This document shows, one piece after another, positions 14,495 through 23,396 of a DNA stretch of 39,294 nucleotides. Source of the stretch: Paracoccaceae bacterium (lineage in GTDB: Bacteria > Pseudomonadota > Alphaproteobacteria > Rhodobacterales > Rhodobacteraceae); the NCBI GenBank assembly GCA_013214665.1, contig JABSSA010000082.1, positions 1 through 39,294 of the forward strand, read 5' to 3'. Each line of letters opens with the position of its first letter. The first letter of the stretch is position 1. The position numbers and the translations under genes were made by a program. Below the pieces are notes generated by a model that ran no database searches, was not told where the DNA came from, and saw nothing but the letters and a program-made list of their open reading frames with translations.

Positions 14495-17400
14495 TTAGCC
14501 GGACCGGCGGCGCGCACGACCACGACCGCCTCCTTCACCGCCGGAAAACCGGGAAACGACCCCGCGTTCTGCTTGGATCTCTTGTTCTTTTTCTACGATC
14601 ATCACGATCGGCCAGCCCTTTGGCAGACGCCCGGATGACAGCGGATAGGTGACCATGACAGAGGCCCCGTTCACCGTGTCAAAGAAGGAAATCACGTCTG
14701 CTTCGGTATGCTGGATCAGGCTCACACCCTGGAACCGGTCTTCGACGACCTGTGATCCCTTGTCAGTGAGCCAGTTTTTCACGTCGTCATCATTGCTGAT
14801 GGCGATCTCGGCGATGCCCGCAGGTTTGGCCTTTGCGGGCTCTGCGTCGCCATCTGTGTCTTCTGCTGCATCGGCCTCTTCAGGCTCATCAAAGATCAGC
14901 AGATCGTCACACCCTTCGAACCAATCGGTCATCAACTGGCTGGCGGCCATTGCACGGGTGCTCTCAGTCGGAGACGCCGATGTCACCTCAACGATGCTGA
15001 CTTCACAATTGTCGAGCGCTTCGCGCTGCAACAGATCGCTCAGCAACGCACGCCCATCGGCGGACATCCAGTTCATGATGGAGGATTGCCCCACAACACC
15101 GCGACCCCGAGCCACGGGCAATGCGCTGACACGGCTCAGTTCGAAATCAACCGGTTCGTCGTTGCGCTGTGCTTTTTCGACCAAACGGCTCAACGCCGCT
15201 TCGCCCGGTGCACATGTTTCTACTACATCTGCATCCTGCAATAGCTGGGTAAACTCGCGCGTGCTCAGGTCATCAGCCGCCAGAGCCGGGATCGGAATGA
15301 CATTTTCGCCTTCGACCATTGGCAGGTCGACAAAGAACTCGGTGCCGATGTTCTCTTCACTAACAAAGGAAATCACACCTTTATGCGCTTCAACGATCAG
15401 CTTCACGATCGACAAACCAAGGCCCGTACCGCCTTTGGAGCGTGTGTCAGAGCTGTCGGCTTGCGTGAACTTGTCAAAGATAGTCGGCTGCGCTGCGGCG
15501 GGGATGCCGGAGCCAAAGTCGCGGATGGTGATCCGGTGACGGCCTTCCACTTGCTTGAGCGACACAAGGATCTCGGACCCTTTGGGCGAGAATTTGGCCG
15601 CATTCGACATCAGGTTGTCCATGACCTGACCAAGGCGCGTCTTGTCACCATAAGTCAGGAATTCGCCTTCGTGCTCAGATGGCATCCGACGCAGGGTTAC
15701 ACCAAATTTGTCGGCATAAAATTGATTGGATTCCAAAGAGCTCGTCACCAGCTCATCCAGATCGAATGGCTGCATCTTGAAGTCCATCTTGCCCGCTTCG
15801 ATCTTTTCGAGGTCAAGAATATCGTTGATCAGCATCACCAGACGGTCGCAATTCGTGCTGGCCAATTCGACAACGTTCGACATCTTTTCAGGCATCTCGC
15901 CCACCGCACCAGACATTGCCAAACCGAGCGCCCCTTTCATAGAGGTCAGCGGCGTACGCAATTCGTGGCTCACGGTCGCGATAAATTCGTTTTTCGCCTT
16001 CTCGATCTCTTTACGTTCCGAGACATCGCGGTAAATCGCGATCAGGCGGGGTTCGTCTTGTTCGGGCTGCGCGTATTCGAGGCTGACCTCGTAAGTCACA
16101 CCATTGTCGCCATCACATTCCCAGGTCACGCGGCGTTGCGGTCCTTCGATGATGGCGTCGCTGCGCAGTTTGAATTCATTCAACTGTTCTGGCGACAGAA
16201 TATCCTTGGCGGTGCGGCCCTTAAGCCCGTCCTCCAGCGTCCAGGTGCTTTCAGACGCCGCGTTGGCATACATGATCTCGAGTTGTTTGGGATCGAGCAC
16301 AAGAACCTGATCCTGGATTAACTCTAGAGTGTTGTTGAACCTCTTTTCAGAGGCACCCGCACGGGTTTTGGTTACATCAGAAGCCACAATTGCGATCTCA
16401 CTCAACTCATTACTCATACTGGTCACAGGAACAAATGTACATTGCACCCAAGCCTTTCGCTCTTCGCCTCCGGCCAATTGCAATGGCCCTTGCCACGTTT
16501 TTCCTGCTTCCATTGCCATCTTTATCTCGCCTGCCAATGTTTCTTGGTCAGTGCCGCCCAAGAAATCATCAAATTGGCTGCCAACCAACTCGGCTTTTGA
16601 ATTCCCAACGACCTTTCTGAAATGATCGTTTACATGCGAAATTTGCCCATTTTTTGTCAGCATACAGAAGACAGTGTGTTCTTCGATCGCATTTCGGTAG
16701 AATTCTTTAGATCTAACCTCGGATCTGAGCACAGCTTTCCGGTATTCTGCAATTCTTGCGACGCGGCGCGTTTCCCGCACAAACAGCGCAATTGATCCGA
16801 TAATGAGAAGTAAGATACCAATGATTGGCCATTTGTAAGCGCGAAAGACGCGGACGGTTGCGACGCGCAGATATTGATCGTAAGGGCGAACCCGCAGCGA
16901 AATCAACAGATCATGGATTGCCTGGTAGTTTTGAGGCGCCTGCCAGACAGTATCGCCAGATGTGATTGCTTCGGGGCTGGTTGCCGGCACGCCGAGAAGC
17001 GTGTTGATCACCAGCGTCAAAACATCTTCGTCCACGTTTGGCATCGCGCCCAGAACCCAAGCCGGGAACACCGGGGTGCTGACCCAAAATGGAAAGTCTG
17101 CGAACTGCCTCGGGCTGATTGGACGGAAGTCGTCCATATCCAAAATTCCTTCTTTTTCAAGGCGTTCCAGAACTCCTGCCCGGATGATGCCGACATCCGT
17201 CAACCCTGTGCTGACCGCGTAAACCACTTCTCTTTCGTTGCTTCCGGCAAAGACCATTTCGGAAAACGTGCTCTCGGCTTCCATCCGAAACTTGCGCAGC
17301 TCCTGCATCGCCAACTGCCACCCCATCAACTCGTGCGGCGCGGCAGCGATCACCGAAGTGCCGTCCAGGTCAGACATGTCGCGCAAACCGGAATCCGCGC

Positions 17401-17812
17401 GCGCAAAGATCAAAGCGCCTGTTTCGTCAAACGATTGAGGCCCCCACATATACGCAAGCGACAATAAAGCGCGGGCGCGCTCTTCGACTTCGGCGGTAAC
17501 GAATGTGGATGGATCCGAGAGAAATAAATCTATTTTGTTATCCGAAATCGCCGTTAGCAAAGCCAAATCTGAATAAGGCTCTAGATGGAATGTGATATTC
17601 AGATTTTCTTGTTCAGCTGCTGTATTCAAAAGCTGAATTGTGGGCGTCCAGGATTCAATTGCACGTGTCACGCCTGATGGCGCGAAAATTCCAAACTTTA
17701 TGTCTCTCGATGGAAGTTCGGATGCACCTTCTTCGCTTTCCTGCGCCATTGACGGCAAAAGGAATGTTATAAATCCTAGCGTGAGTATTATAAGTCTGAT
17801 TGACTTTTTCAC
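14495..17812 (-). CDS. Membrane histidine kinase with a PhnD-like periplasmic sensor
   Basis: This 1105-residue protein has a signal/anchor at 1-23 and a PhnD / phosphonate-binding-like periplasmic domain at about 37-310 (DIKFGIFAPSGVTRAIESW, IDLFLSDPS). A transmembrane helix lies at about 328-345, with two PAS-like domains at about 370-485 and 490-600. The HisKA domain has phospho-acceptor His616 in SHELRTPLTSMKGA. The HATPase domain shows the N box NLMSNAAKFS and the G boxes DFGSGI and GGTGLGLS. The last 270 residues (835-1105) match no domain I know: acidic, with a possible decayed receiver near 850-905 and a Gly/Arg-rich end. It is probably the sensor of the relay with the adjacent Hpt and receiver genes. 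The ligand is unknown. Confidence 0.88.
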   Translation of the reverse strand: MKKSIRLIILTLGFITFLLPSMAQESEEGASELPSRDIKFGIFAPSGVTRAIESWTPTIQLLNTAAEQENLNITFHLEPYSDLALLTAISDNKIDLFLSDPSTFVTAEVEERARALLSLAYMWGPQSFDETGALIFARADSGLRDMSDLDGTSVIAAAPHELMGWQLAMQELRKFRMEAESTFSEMVFAGSNEREVVYAVSTGLTDVGIIRAGVLERLEKEGILDMDDFRPISPRQFADFPFWVSTPVFPAWVLGAMPNVDEDVLTLVINTLLGVPATSPEAITSGDTVWQAPQNYQAIHDLLISLRVRPYDQYLRVATVRVFRAYKWPIIGILLLIIGSIALFVRETRRVARIAEYRKAVLRSEVRSKEFYRNAIEEHTVFCMLTKNGQISHVNDHFRKVVGNSKAELVGSQFDDFLGGTDQETLAGEIKMAMEAGKTWQGPLQLAGGEERKAWVQCTFVPVTSMSNELSEIAIVASDVTKTRAGASEKRFNNTLELIQDQVLVLDPKQLEIMYANAASESTWTLEDGLKGRTAKDILSPEQLNEFKLRSDAIIEGPQRRVTWECDGDNGVTYEVSLEYAQPEQDEPRLIAIYRDVSERKEIEKAKNEFIATVSHELRTPLTSMKGALGLAMSGAVGEMPEKMSNVVELASTNCDRLVMLINDILDLEKIEAGKMDFKMQPFDLDELVTSSLESNQFYADKFGVTLRRMPSEHEGEFLTYGDKTRLGQVMDNLMSNAAKFSPKGSEILVSLKQVEGRHRITIRDFGSGIPAAAQPTIFDKFTQADSSDTRSKGGTGLGLSIVKLIVEAHKGVISFVSEENIGTEFFVDLPMVEGENVIPIPALAADDLSTREFTQLLQDADVVETCAPGEAALSRLVEKAQRNDEPVDFELSRVSALPVARGRGVVGQSSIMNWMSADGRALLSDLLQREALDNCEVSIVEVTSASPTESTRAMAASQLMTDWFEGCDDLLIFDEPEEADAAEDTDGDAEPAKAKPAGIAEIAISNDDDVKNWLTDKGSQVVEDRFQGVSLIQHTEADVISFFDTVNGASVMVTYPLSSGRLPKGWPIVMIVEKEQEIQAERGVVSRFSGGEGGGRGRARRRSG

Positions 17813-17853
17813 TTTGGCCGCCCCCGCCCAAAAAGTCAGAATTTTGTATTCAG

Positions 17854-18210
17854 TTATTCCGCCTGAACGTTATCCTCGATTTCATCAAGAAGTGCCGCCA
17901 TCAGCTCTTCTAACAAATCTGTTTCAACATCGCCTTCGGCCCGCATCAGGACATGCGCCTCTTTTTCGACCTGCGCCGCCAAAGCGCCGATCCGCGGAAA
18001 TCCGAACGATCCCGCTTGGCCGTGAAGCTTGTGTGCCAGCTTGCTGATTTCAGAAACAGCTGCGGCGGTTTGAGTGGGCTCAGCCAGGCAGTCCCACAGG
18101 TCATCGAATGCGCTTACATGTTCTGGCAAAGTCTGGACAAAACGCTCTTTCAAGCGCTCCATACCCGACAGAAGCTGCGCCTTCCGGTCATCTTGGTCTA
18201 TCTGTTCCAT
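17854..18210 (-). CDS. Hpt-domain phosphotransfer protein
   Basis: This 118-residue helical protein has the Hpt motif AHKLHGQAGSFGFPRIGALAA, with His60 as the likely phosphorylated residue. It carries no kinase domain, so it should shuttle phosphate between the neighbouring kinase and a receiver. The stop is 41 bases before the kinase start, and a CtrA-like box lies 84 bases upstream. It thus seems to head the Hpt-kinase-CheY unit. The protein is also a candidate link to other relays such as CckA-CtrA, but that is speculation. Confidence 0.87.
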   Translation of the reverse strand: MEQIDQDDRKAQLLSGMERLKERFVQTLPEHVSAFDDLWDCLAEPTQTAAAVSEISKLAHKLHGQAGSFGFPRIGALAAQVEKEAHVLMRAEGDVETDLLEELMAALLDEIEDNVQAE

Positions 18211-18294
18211 CTGCCCTCACTGCCCGGTTTTCCGGGCCTACTCGTTCCGCTTCGTTGAACGCACTTCCTCATTGTTGAAAGAATCAGGTCGCGT

Positions 18295-18309
18295 TTAAAG
18301 CAGGGTTAA
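18295..18309. promoter_or_regulatory. CtrA-like box upstream of the Hpt-kinase unit
   Basis: TTAA-AGCAGGG-TTAA, with exact seven-base spacing, lies between the RR gene (ends at 18372) and the Hpt start (18210). The fifth base C of the full consensus is absent on both strands. Confidence 0.58.
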
Positions 18310-18371
18310 AAGCCGAAAGGTGCTGCACGCTTTGCAAAGAAGAGATGCCGGGATGCAACACCGCGCGCGCC

Positions 18372-19349
18372 TTATGCCGCAAAGACCGACATGATCTTTT
18401 TACCGATGGACTTGCCCTGACGCACTTCTCCACCGGCAGCCACAACATCCAGATCTTCGATGGCGCGCGCGACAAACTTGATCTCTTCGCCACGCTCCAA
18501 AAGACCAGGCGAGACGCGCGGGCCGAGCACAACGGAAAAGCTGGTTTCGACATCCTCGCACCAGACATATTCGTCGTCGTTGATAACGCCCAACAATTCG
18601 GACTGCAGCTCATCCTCGCTAAGCAATCGTGATCGATCACAAACACAGATGAACCGGCCATTGCCGATGTACGCCATAAACGCCTGTGTGCCGACCAGCG
18701 TTTCGGCCACCACCTGCGCGATATCTGCGATGACATACTTATATTCGTCAGGGCGGGCCCCGGCGTGGATCACCTCAAGCTCGCGCACCTTGATACCAAA
18801 GGCGGTCATGGGGAATGTCCGGTTTTGCAGGCTTGTCTTGGTAAAGTTCTCAAGAACCGTTTGGCTGACAAAGCCGTTCACGTCCTTGACGATAACAGGG
18901 TCAGAATAACGCAGCTTGCTCTGCGCAGTATTCGCCGCCAGCACATCCTGACGCAGCCGCGTTTCTGACTGCAGACGATCCGCCAGGCGTACCCGCGAGA
19001 TCAGCTCTGTCACATCAAACGGTTTGGTCACGTAATCCGTGGCGCCGGCGTTGAACGCGCGATCAATGTAGTCGCGTTCGTTCATCGCAGTGATCATGAT
19101 CACTGGCGTCTCTATATAGTGCGCCAGCAGACGCGTGCGGCGGCACAATTCGATGCCGTCCATGTTCGGCATCTGAATGTCGAACATAAAGCAATCAAAG
19201 GGCGTAGCTTCGCGGGAGATGATTTTGAGCGCATGCTCGCCATCTTCGGCATAGGTAATGTCCTGATAGCCGTGGGCGACAAGGATTTCTTTCAGAAGTT
19301 CTCTGATCATTGGGTCGTCATCGACAACCAAAAGTTTCATGCTGGTCAT
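18372..19349 (-). CDS. Response regulator with a degenerate GGDEF-like output domain
   Basis: This 325-residue protein has a complete N-terminal receiver: acidic residues 10-12, phospho-aspartate Asp57 in FMFDIQMPNMDG, Thr87 in MITAM and Lys109 in YVTKPFD. After a helical linker (residues 115-145), the C-terminal half has the order of a GGDEF fold. The signature, however, is GNGRF (about 229-233, in AYIGNGRFICVCD), so cyclase activity is unlikely. Start ATG 19349 (MTSMKLLVVDDD) is preferred; MKLL at 19340 is possible and neither has a strong ribosome-binding site. It is upstream of the Hpt-kinase-CheY genes on the same strand and is probably part of that relay. Confidence 0.82.
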   Translation of the reverse strand: MTSMKLLVVDDDPMIRELLKEILVAHGYQDITYAEDGEHALKIISREATPFDCFMFDIQMPNMDGIELCRRTRLLAHYIETPVIMITAMNERDYIDRAFNAGATDYVTKPFDVTELISRVRLADRLQSETRLRQDVLAANTAQSKLRYSDPVIVKDVNGFVSQTVLENFTKTSLQNRTFPMTAFGIKVRELEVIHAGARPDEYKYVIADIAQVVAETLVGTQAFMAYIGNGRFICVCDRSRLLSEDELQSELLGVINDDEYVWCEDVETSFSVVLGPRVSPGLLERGEEIKFVARAIEDLDVVAAGGEVRQGKSIGKKIMSVFAA

Positions 19350-19823
19350 GATATATCGCGGAACATCCGCGCTCCAAACAAGGCGACACACTACGCAAGC
19401 TACTCGTTTCGCCTTCTGGCGTACCGACACACCGGCCAAATCACGGTGTCATCAGGAGCCCGTTCATACAGCCTGAGAAATGTGGCGGGATTTGGACAAA
19501 AAATCGAACAATGTGCGGAAACGAGGGATTTTGGGCTCAGGATTTGGACAATTATGGGCCTTACCGGCCCCTTTTACCAATCTATGGTCGCATTCTGGTT
19601 GTGCACCGAAATCGATGTTGTGACGAAAATCCGCCCGTAACGCTCTGATTACAGTGGCGGAATCCCAGAGACCGCAAGCGGCGTTGCATTATTGTCACAG
19701 CAGCAATCGCGCATGTAAAAGCAGAGTCCCCGTAGGTAAAGACGCCGATTCGTTAATTTTCCTTTAACTGCGCCCACCTAGTCTGACCTCGAGGCAGAAT
19801 ACAAAAAAACAGGTGCAAAAAAG
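19350..19823. other. Divergent intergenic region between the relay and flaF
   Basis: No convincing gene was found in these 474 bases. A hairpin GGGCC-TTACC-GGCCC (19556-19570), followed by CTTTT, resembles a terminator but follows no plus-strand gene. The CtrA-like box at 19753-19767 is near the flaF end. Confidence 0.4.
19753..19767. promoter_or_regulatory. CtrA-like box upstream of flaF
   Basis: TTAA-TTTTCCT-TTAA followed by C is a full TTAA-N7-TTAAC match on the + strand. It ends 56 bases before the flaF ATG. Confidence 0.7.
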
Positions 19824-20222
19824 ATGGGCTTAACCGCGTACAAGCGGACGATCTCCAATACGGAGTCGCCGCGTCAAATCGAACGTCGGATCCTACAGCA
19901 AGCAACGTCAGAGCTTGAAAAATTTCAGGCAGAGTTCGATCAAGCGGAAAAGCGGTTTGATCGCTTGCAGATGTTGGCCGATGGGGGCCGCAACTCGCTG
20001 TGGAAGAACCAGCAAATTTGGATGTCGCTCAAGCATGACTTGATGGAGAGCGAGAACCAACTGGACGAAAACCTACGTGCTTCCCTGATCTCATTGGCCG
20101 TTTGGGTCGAAAACCACACACAGTCCGTGATGGCGGGGGGTAAAGAAATTCGCCCTCTAATCGACATAAATCGCAGCATAATCGACGGCCTAAGCGGACG
20201 CGCCTTAAGCCCAGCGAGGTGA
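19824..20222 (+). CDS. flaF: Flagellin biosynthesis regulator FlaF
   Basis: This 132-residue protein begins MGLTAYKRTISNTESPRQIERRILQQATSEL and continues with the helical FlaF core, including NQQIWMSLKHDLMESENQLDENLRASLISLAVWVENHT. FlaF is an alphaproteobacterial factor that promotes flagellin translation or secretion and works against FlbT. The ATG follows AGGTGCAAAAAAG. flbT begins 4 bases after its stop. Confidence 0.92.
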   Translation: MGLTAYKRTISNTESPRQIERRILQQATSELEKFQAEFDQAEKRFDRLQMLADGGRNSLWKNQQIWMSLKHDLMESENQLDENLRASLISLAVWVENHTQSVMAGGKEIRPLIDINRSIIDGLSGRALSPAR

Positions 20223-20226
20223 CATA

Positions 20227-20649
20227 ATGGCACTACGGCTTACTTTAAAACCGAACGAACGGATCGTTATCAACGGATGCGTCATCCAAAACTCGGATCG
20301 ACGCCAGATGATCACTATTGAAAACCACGCGGATGTGGTGCGTGAGTCTGACCTGTTGAAAGAAGACGAAGCACGGACACCCGTGAAAGAGGTCTATTTC
20401 CTTATTCAGGCCTCATTGCTGGACCAAAATGTCCGCGAAAAGCTGATACCGAAGGTGCAAAAGAAGCTTGGGCAACTCGTGCCTCTGTTTCATGACGAAA
20501 TGTCTAAGCACTTCTTTGAAGCGGCACAGCATGTGTCAACGTCAGACTATTATAACGCGATGCGGTCCTTGCGACCTGTGATCAATTATGAGGCGCAATT
20601 GTTCGAAATGATCAACGCCAAGAACAAGAAAACCGGCACAGACGGCTAG
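20227..20649 (+). CDS. flbT: Flagellin mRNA regulator FlbT
   Basis: This 140-residue FlbT begins MALRLTLKPNERIVINGCVIQNSDRRQMITIENHADVVRESDLL and contains ARTPVKEVYFLIQASLLD and SDYYNAMRSLRPVINYEAQLFE. In Caulobacter, FlbT represses flagellin synthesis by acting on the mRNA 5' leader until the hook is built. The twin leader hairpins of the two flagellins here are candidate targets. It lies between flaF and the DUF1217 gene in one apparent unit. Confidence 0.94.
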   Translation: MALRLTLKPNERIVINGCVIQNSDRRQMITIENHADVVRESDLLKEDEARTPVKEVYFLIQASLLDQNVREKLIPKVQKKLGQLVPLFHDEMSKHFFEAAQHVSTSDYYNAMRSLRPVINYEAQLFEMINAKNKKTGTDG

Positions 20650-20659
20650 GCGCGATCCA

Positions 20660-21484
20660 ATGATCTCGATTTCAGGCCTTAGCAGCAACGTTGCACTTAA
20701 CCTGCTGGATTCCACACGGGATCGGCAACTTGAGTTGTTGAACAATGAGCCTGTGCACAAACGCGCTGCTGAGGCTTTTGCCGAACGCATCTCTTCTATC
20801 TCCACGCCCGAAGAGTTCGTGGCCGATTTCGAGGTGTACAGCTTTGTGATGCGTGCTTTTGATCTCGAAGATCAGATTTTCGGCAGGGGGTTGATCCGAA
20901 AGACTCTGGAAAGCGACCCGGAAGATCCGGCATCGTTGCTGAACCGCCTCACGGACCAACGGTTTCGTGAAATGCACCTGGCCCTGGGGTTCACCACCGC
21001 GGAAGGCCCTCAAACCCCTGATTTTACGTCGGAAGCTTTTGTTGAGGCTGTCACCACCCGGTATTTCAACCGAGTGTACATCAACAACAGCGGTGACCAG
21101 AATTCCACGGTTGGCACGGTGCTGGAGTTTCGCGAACAAGCCGACTCGATCAACAACTGGTTCGAGATTTTGCGCGACCGCGATCTGACCCGATTTTTTC
21201 AAACCGCCCTGGGCATACCCGAATCCGTATCCGGCCTTGATCTCGATGTGCAGCGCCGGATTTTCGAAGAAAAATTCGATCTGGCTGATCTGGCAGACCC
21301 GGAAGAGCGGGAGCGGCTAACCACAAGGTTCATCGCCATTTCAGACGCGCTAAACCCACCAGCGGCGGCGGCCAGCAGCGTGGCGTCTTCTTTGCTTGTG
21401 TCCTTCGGGACAGGGCCGCAGATCATCCCCATCACACTGGATGTGACAAACCTGCCAATCGGCGCGTCACGTCTCTATCAGTGA
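20660..21484 (+). CDS. DUF1217-family flagellar-associated protein
   Basis: This 274-residue protein starts MISISGLSSNVALNLLDSTRDRQLELLNNEP. Repeated helical blocks such as EEFVADFEVYSFVMRAFDLEDQ, FGRGLIRKTLESDPEDPASLLNRLTDQRF and EAFVEAVTTRYFNRVY match DUF1217, seen in alphaproteobacterial flagellar clusters. Its role is not established; structural or export-substrate functions have been suggested by context. No signal peptide is seen, so if exported it would use the flagellar apparatus. It follows flbT by 10 bases and converges on fliG with a 12-base gap. Confidence 0.75.
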   Translation: MISISGLSSNVALNLLDSTRDRQLELLNNEPVHKRAAEAFAERISSISTPEEFVADFEVYSFVMRAFDLEDQIFGRGLIRKTLESDPEDPASLLNRLTDQRFREMHLALGFTTAEGPQTPDFTSEAFVEAVTTRYFNRVYINNSGDQNSTVGTVLEFREQADSINNWFEILRDRDLTRFFQTALGIPESVSGLDLDVQRRIFEEKFDLADLADPEERERLTTRFIAISDALNPPAAAASSVASSLLVSFGTGPQIIPITLDVTNLPIGASRLYQ

Positions 21485-21496
21485 CGCGCTGATCGT

Positions 21497-22513
21497 TTAC
21501 AGCATCTGCTCATCGTCATCCGGCAGCTCAATTTCGCCATCAGCGGCCATGCGCAGCGTGGTTTCCACCATCTCGGACTGAGCGGCTTTCACGTCGCGTG
21601 CTTTGACGGGGCCCATCGCCTCCATCTCTTCTTGCAGCATACCACGTGAACGTGACGGCATGGCGTTGAGGAAGCGTTCGCGGATGTCTTTTTTCGCGCC
21701 ACGCAGCGCCATCGGCAGGGTATTGCCTGTAACTTCGCGCATCACCTTGGCCAGCATCGTGTCGTCAAGTGCCGCGATATCATCAAACAGGAACATCTTT
21801 TGTTTGATCGACCGGAACTGATCAGGCACCCGCTCTTCCAGCTCGCGCGACAGCGCCCCAAACACGTCTTCGTCCAGCTTGTTGAAGATCGAAACAAGCT
21901 GCTTTTCGGTGCGCGCCTCAGCCTGATTTGACCCAGACGACAGCACATCGCGCTTGATGGTTTGTTCGATCATGTGAAGCGATTCAGCGGAAAGGCTCTC
22001 CATATCGATCACGCGTTCCACCAAATCAGGTATCCGATCATCCCCCAACATCGGCAGGATCTTGGCGGCAACGTCCGGGTTAATTTTCGACAAAATCACA
22101 GCAACGGTTTGATTTTGCTCCCTGCGCAGAAAATCAACCAACACGCGATCGTCAAGATTAGACAATTCCGCCCAAACATCTGTGGTTTCGCGCGACGAAA
22201 TCTCGCCCAAGATCGCATAGACCCGGTCTTCGGGCAGGAACTGTGACAACAGGTTTTTGGCAGAATCAATGGAGCCGAAAACACCCCCGCCATCGCCCAG
22301 TTTCTCACCAAATTCTTCAAGCGTTTCCTCGACCGTCTCCGAGTCGATTTCCCCCATAGAGGTAATGGCATCCGTAATTTTCTTGATCTCAGGCTCTGAG
22401 AGCTTCTGCATCAAGTTGCCCCCCCTGTCCTCACCTAAGCAGAGGAATAGGATGGCCGATTTCTGAGCACCACTAAGCGGCATGTGTTTCCCTATTGGAA
22501 TAAAATGGTTCAT
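21497..22513 (-). CDS. fliG: Flagellar motor switch protein FliG
   Basis: This 338-residue protein has the FliG N-terminal SGAQKSAILFLCLGED block and the middle domain (DRVLVDFLRREQNQTVAVILSKINPDVAAKILPML). The C-terminal torque helix region is MALRGAKKDIRERFLNAMPSRSRGMLQEEMEAMGPVKARDV. It forms the switch complex with FliM and FliN and contacts MotA. AAGGAG lies 10 bases before ATG 22513; MPLSGAQK at 22483 is an alternative start with AGGGAA upstream. It is the last gene of the fliF-H-N-P-G series. Confidence 0.95.
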   Translation of the reverse strand: MNHFIPIGKHMPLSGAQKSAILFLCLGEDRGGNLMQKLSEPEIKKITDAITSMGEIDSETVEETLEEFGEKLGDGGGVFGSIDSAKNLLSQFLPEDRVYAILGEISSRETTDVWAELSNLDDRVLVDFLRREQNQTVAVILSKINPDVAAKILPMLGDDRIPDLVERVIDMESLSAESLHMIEQTIKRDVLSSGSNQAEARTEKQLVSIFNKLDEDVFGALSRELEERVPDQFRSIKQKMFLFDDIAALDDTMLAKVMREVTGNTLPMALRGAKKDIRERFLNAMPSRSRGMLQEEMEAMGPVKARDVKAAQSEMVETTLRMAADGEIELPDDDEQML

Positions 22514-22574
22514 GCGTGGCCATCTCCTTTGTGGGTAAACATGGTGATCATTAATCGAGACTCGTAAAAATGGG

Positions 22575-23396
22575 TCATGGTAAAGCCGTAAAATACGATT
22601 GTATCAACGAGCCGGCCAACATGTACCAACCATCTATAAGTACAAAGAAAATGACCTTAAACGGCAGTGACACCAACACAGGGGGCAGCATCATCATACC
22701 AGCACTCATCAAGACCGAAGCCACGATCAAATCGATCGCAACAAACGGAAGATAAATCAGGAATCCAATCGTGAAAGCCCGACGTAGCTCGGAGAGCATG
22801 AACGCGGGAACTATGACACGCCAAGCGACTTCTTCGCTTTCGGCGGATTGCGCCTGCCCGTTCTGGGCGGCGAATTCCTGGAACAACAGCACATCTTTTT
22901 CCCGCGTATTCGCGGTCATGAACACGCGGAACGGTTCCGCGATTTCCCCTATAGCTTGTTCTTCGGTGATGGCATTGTCAAGCAGTGGCGAGAGGCCATT
23001 TTCCCATGCATCATCGAACACCGGCTGCATCACATAAAACGTCATAAAGAGCGCCATGGCGTTGAGAACAATATTTGGCGGCGTCTGGTTCAAACCCAGC
23101 GCCAGACGCAGCATCGAAAATACAATGACGAACCGCGTAAAACTGGTCATTACAACCAGAAGGCCTGGTGCAATGCTGAGCGCCGTGATCAGCGCAAAGA
23201 GTTGGATCAATCGCCCAGATAGGCTGGAACCTGCGTCGCTGCCGGGCTCCACATCGCCAAACTGAGACGACAAATCTCGGATAAAGCCCCCCAAATCCGA
23301 CGCTTGCGCCCAGGCTGAAACCGGCAGCAGGCACAATACGGCCGCCAGGGTCAGGGCAATGGGCGCAGAGCCGAAAGAGAGGGGCTGACGGCGCAT
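22575..23396 (-). CDS. fliP: Flagellar export gate protein FliP
   Basis: This 273-residue protein has a cleavable signal peptide (about 1-30, ending AWA). FliP membrane motifs follow: LIQLFALITALSIAPGLLVVMTSFTRFVIVFSMLRLALGLNQTPPN, then EVAWRVIVPAFMLSELRRAFTIGFLIYLPF and SVLMSAGMMMLPP. It builds the FliPQR export gate in the inner membrane. ATG 23396 overlaps the fliN stop as TGATG; a GTG one codon upstream is the alternative. Confidence 0.96.
   Translation of the reverse strand: MRRQPLSFGSAPIALTLAAVLCLLPVSAWAQASDLGGFIRDLSSQFGDVEPGSDAGSSLSGRLIQLFALITALSIAPGLLVVMTSFTRFVIVFSMLRLALGLNQTPPNIVLNAMALFMTFYVMQPVFDDAWENGLSPLLDNAITEEQAIGEIAEPFRVFMTANTREKDVLLFQEFAAQNGQAQSAESEEVAWRVIVPAFMLSELRRAFTIGFLIYLPFVAIDLIVASVLMSAGMMMLPPVLVSLPFKVIFFVLIDGWYMLAGSLIQSYFTALP

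Noticed and set aside
15383-16321. 312-codon + strand frame opposite the kinase
   Set aside because: Antisense to the HisKA and HATPase coding region; no motif.
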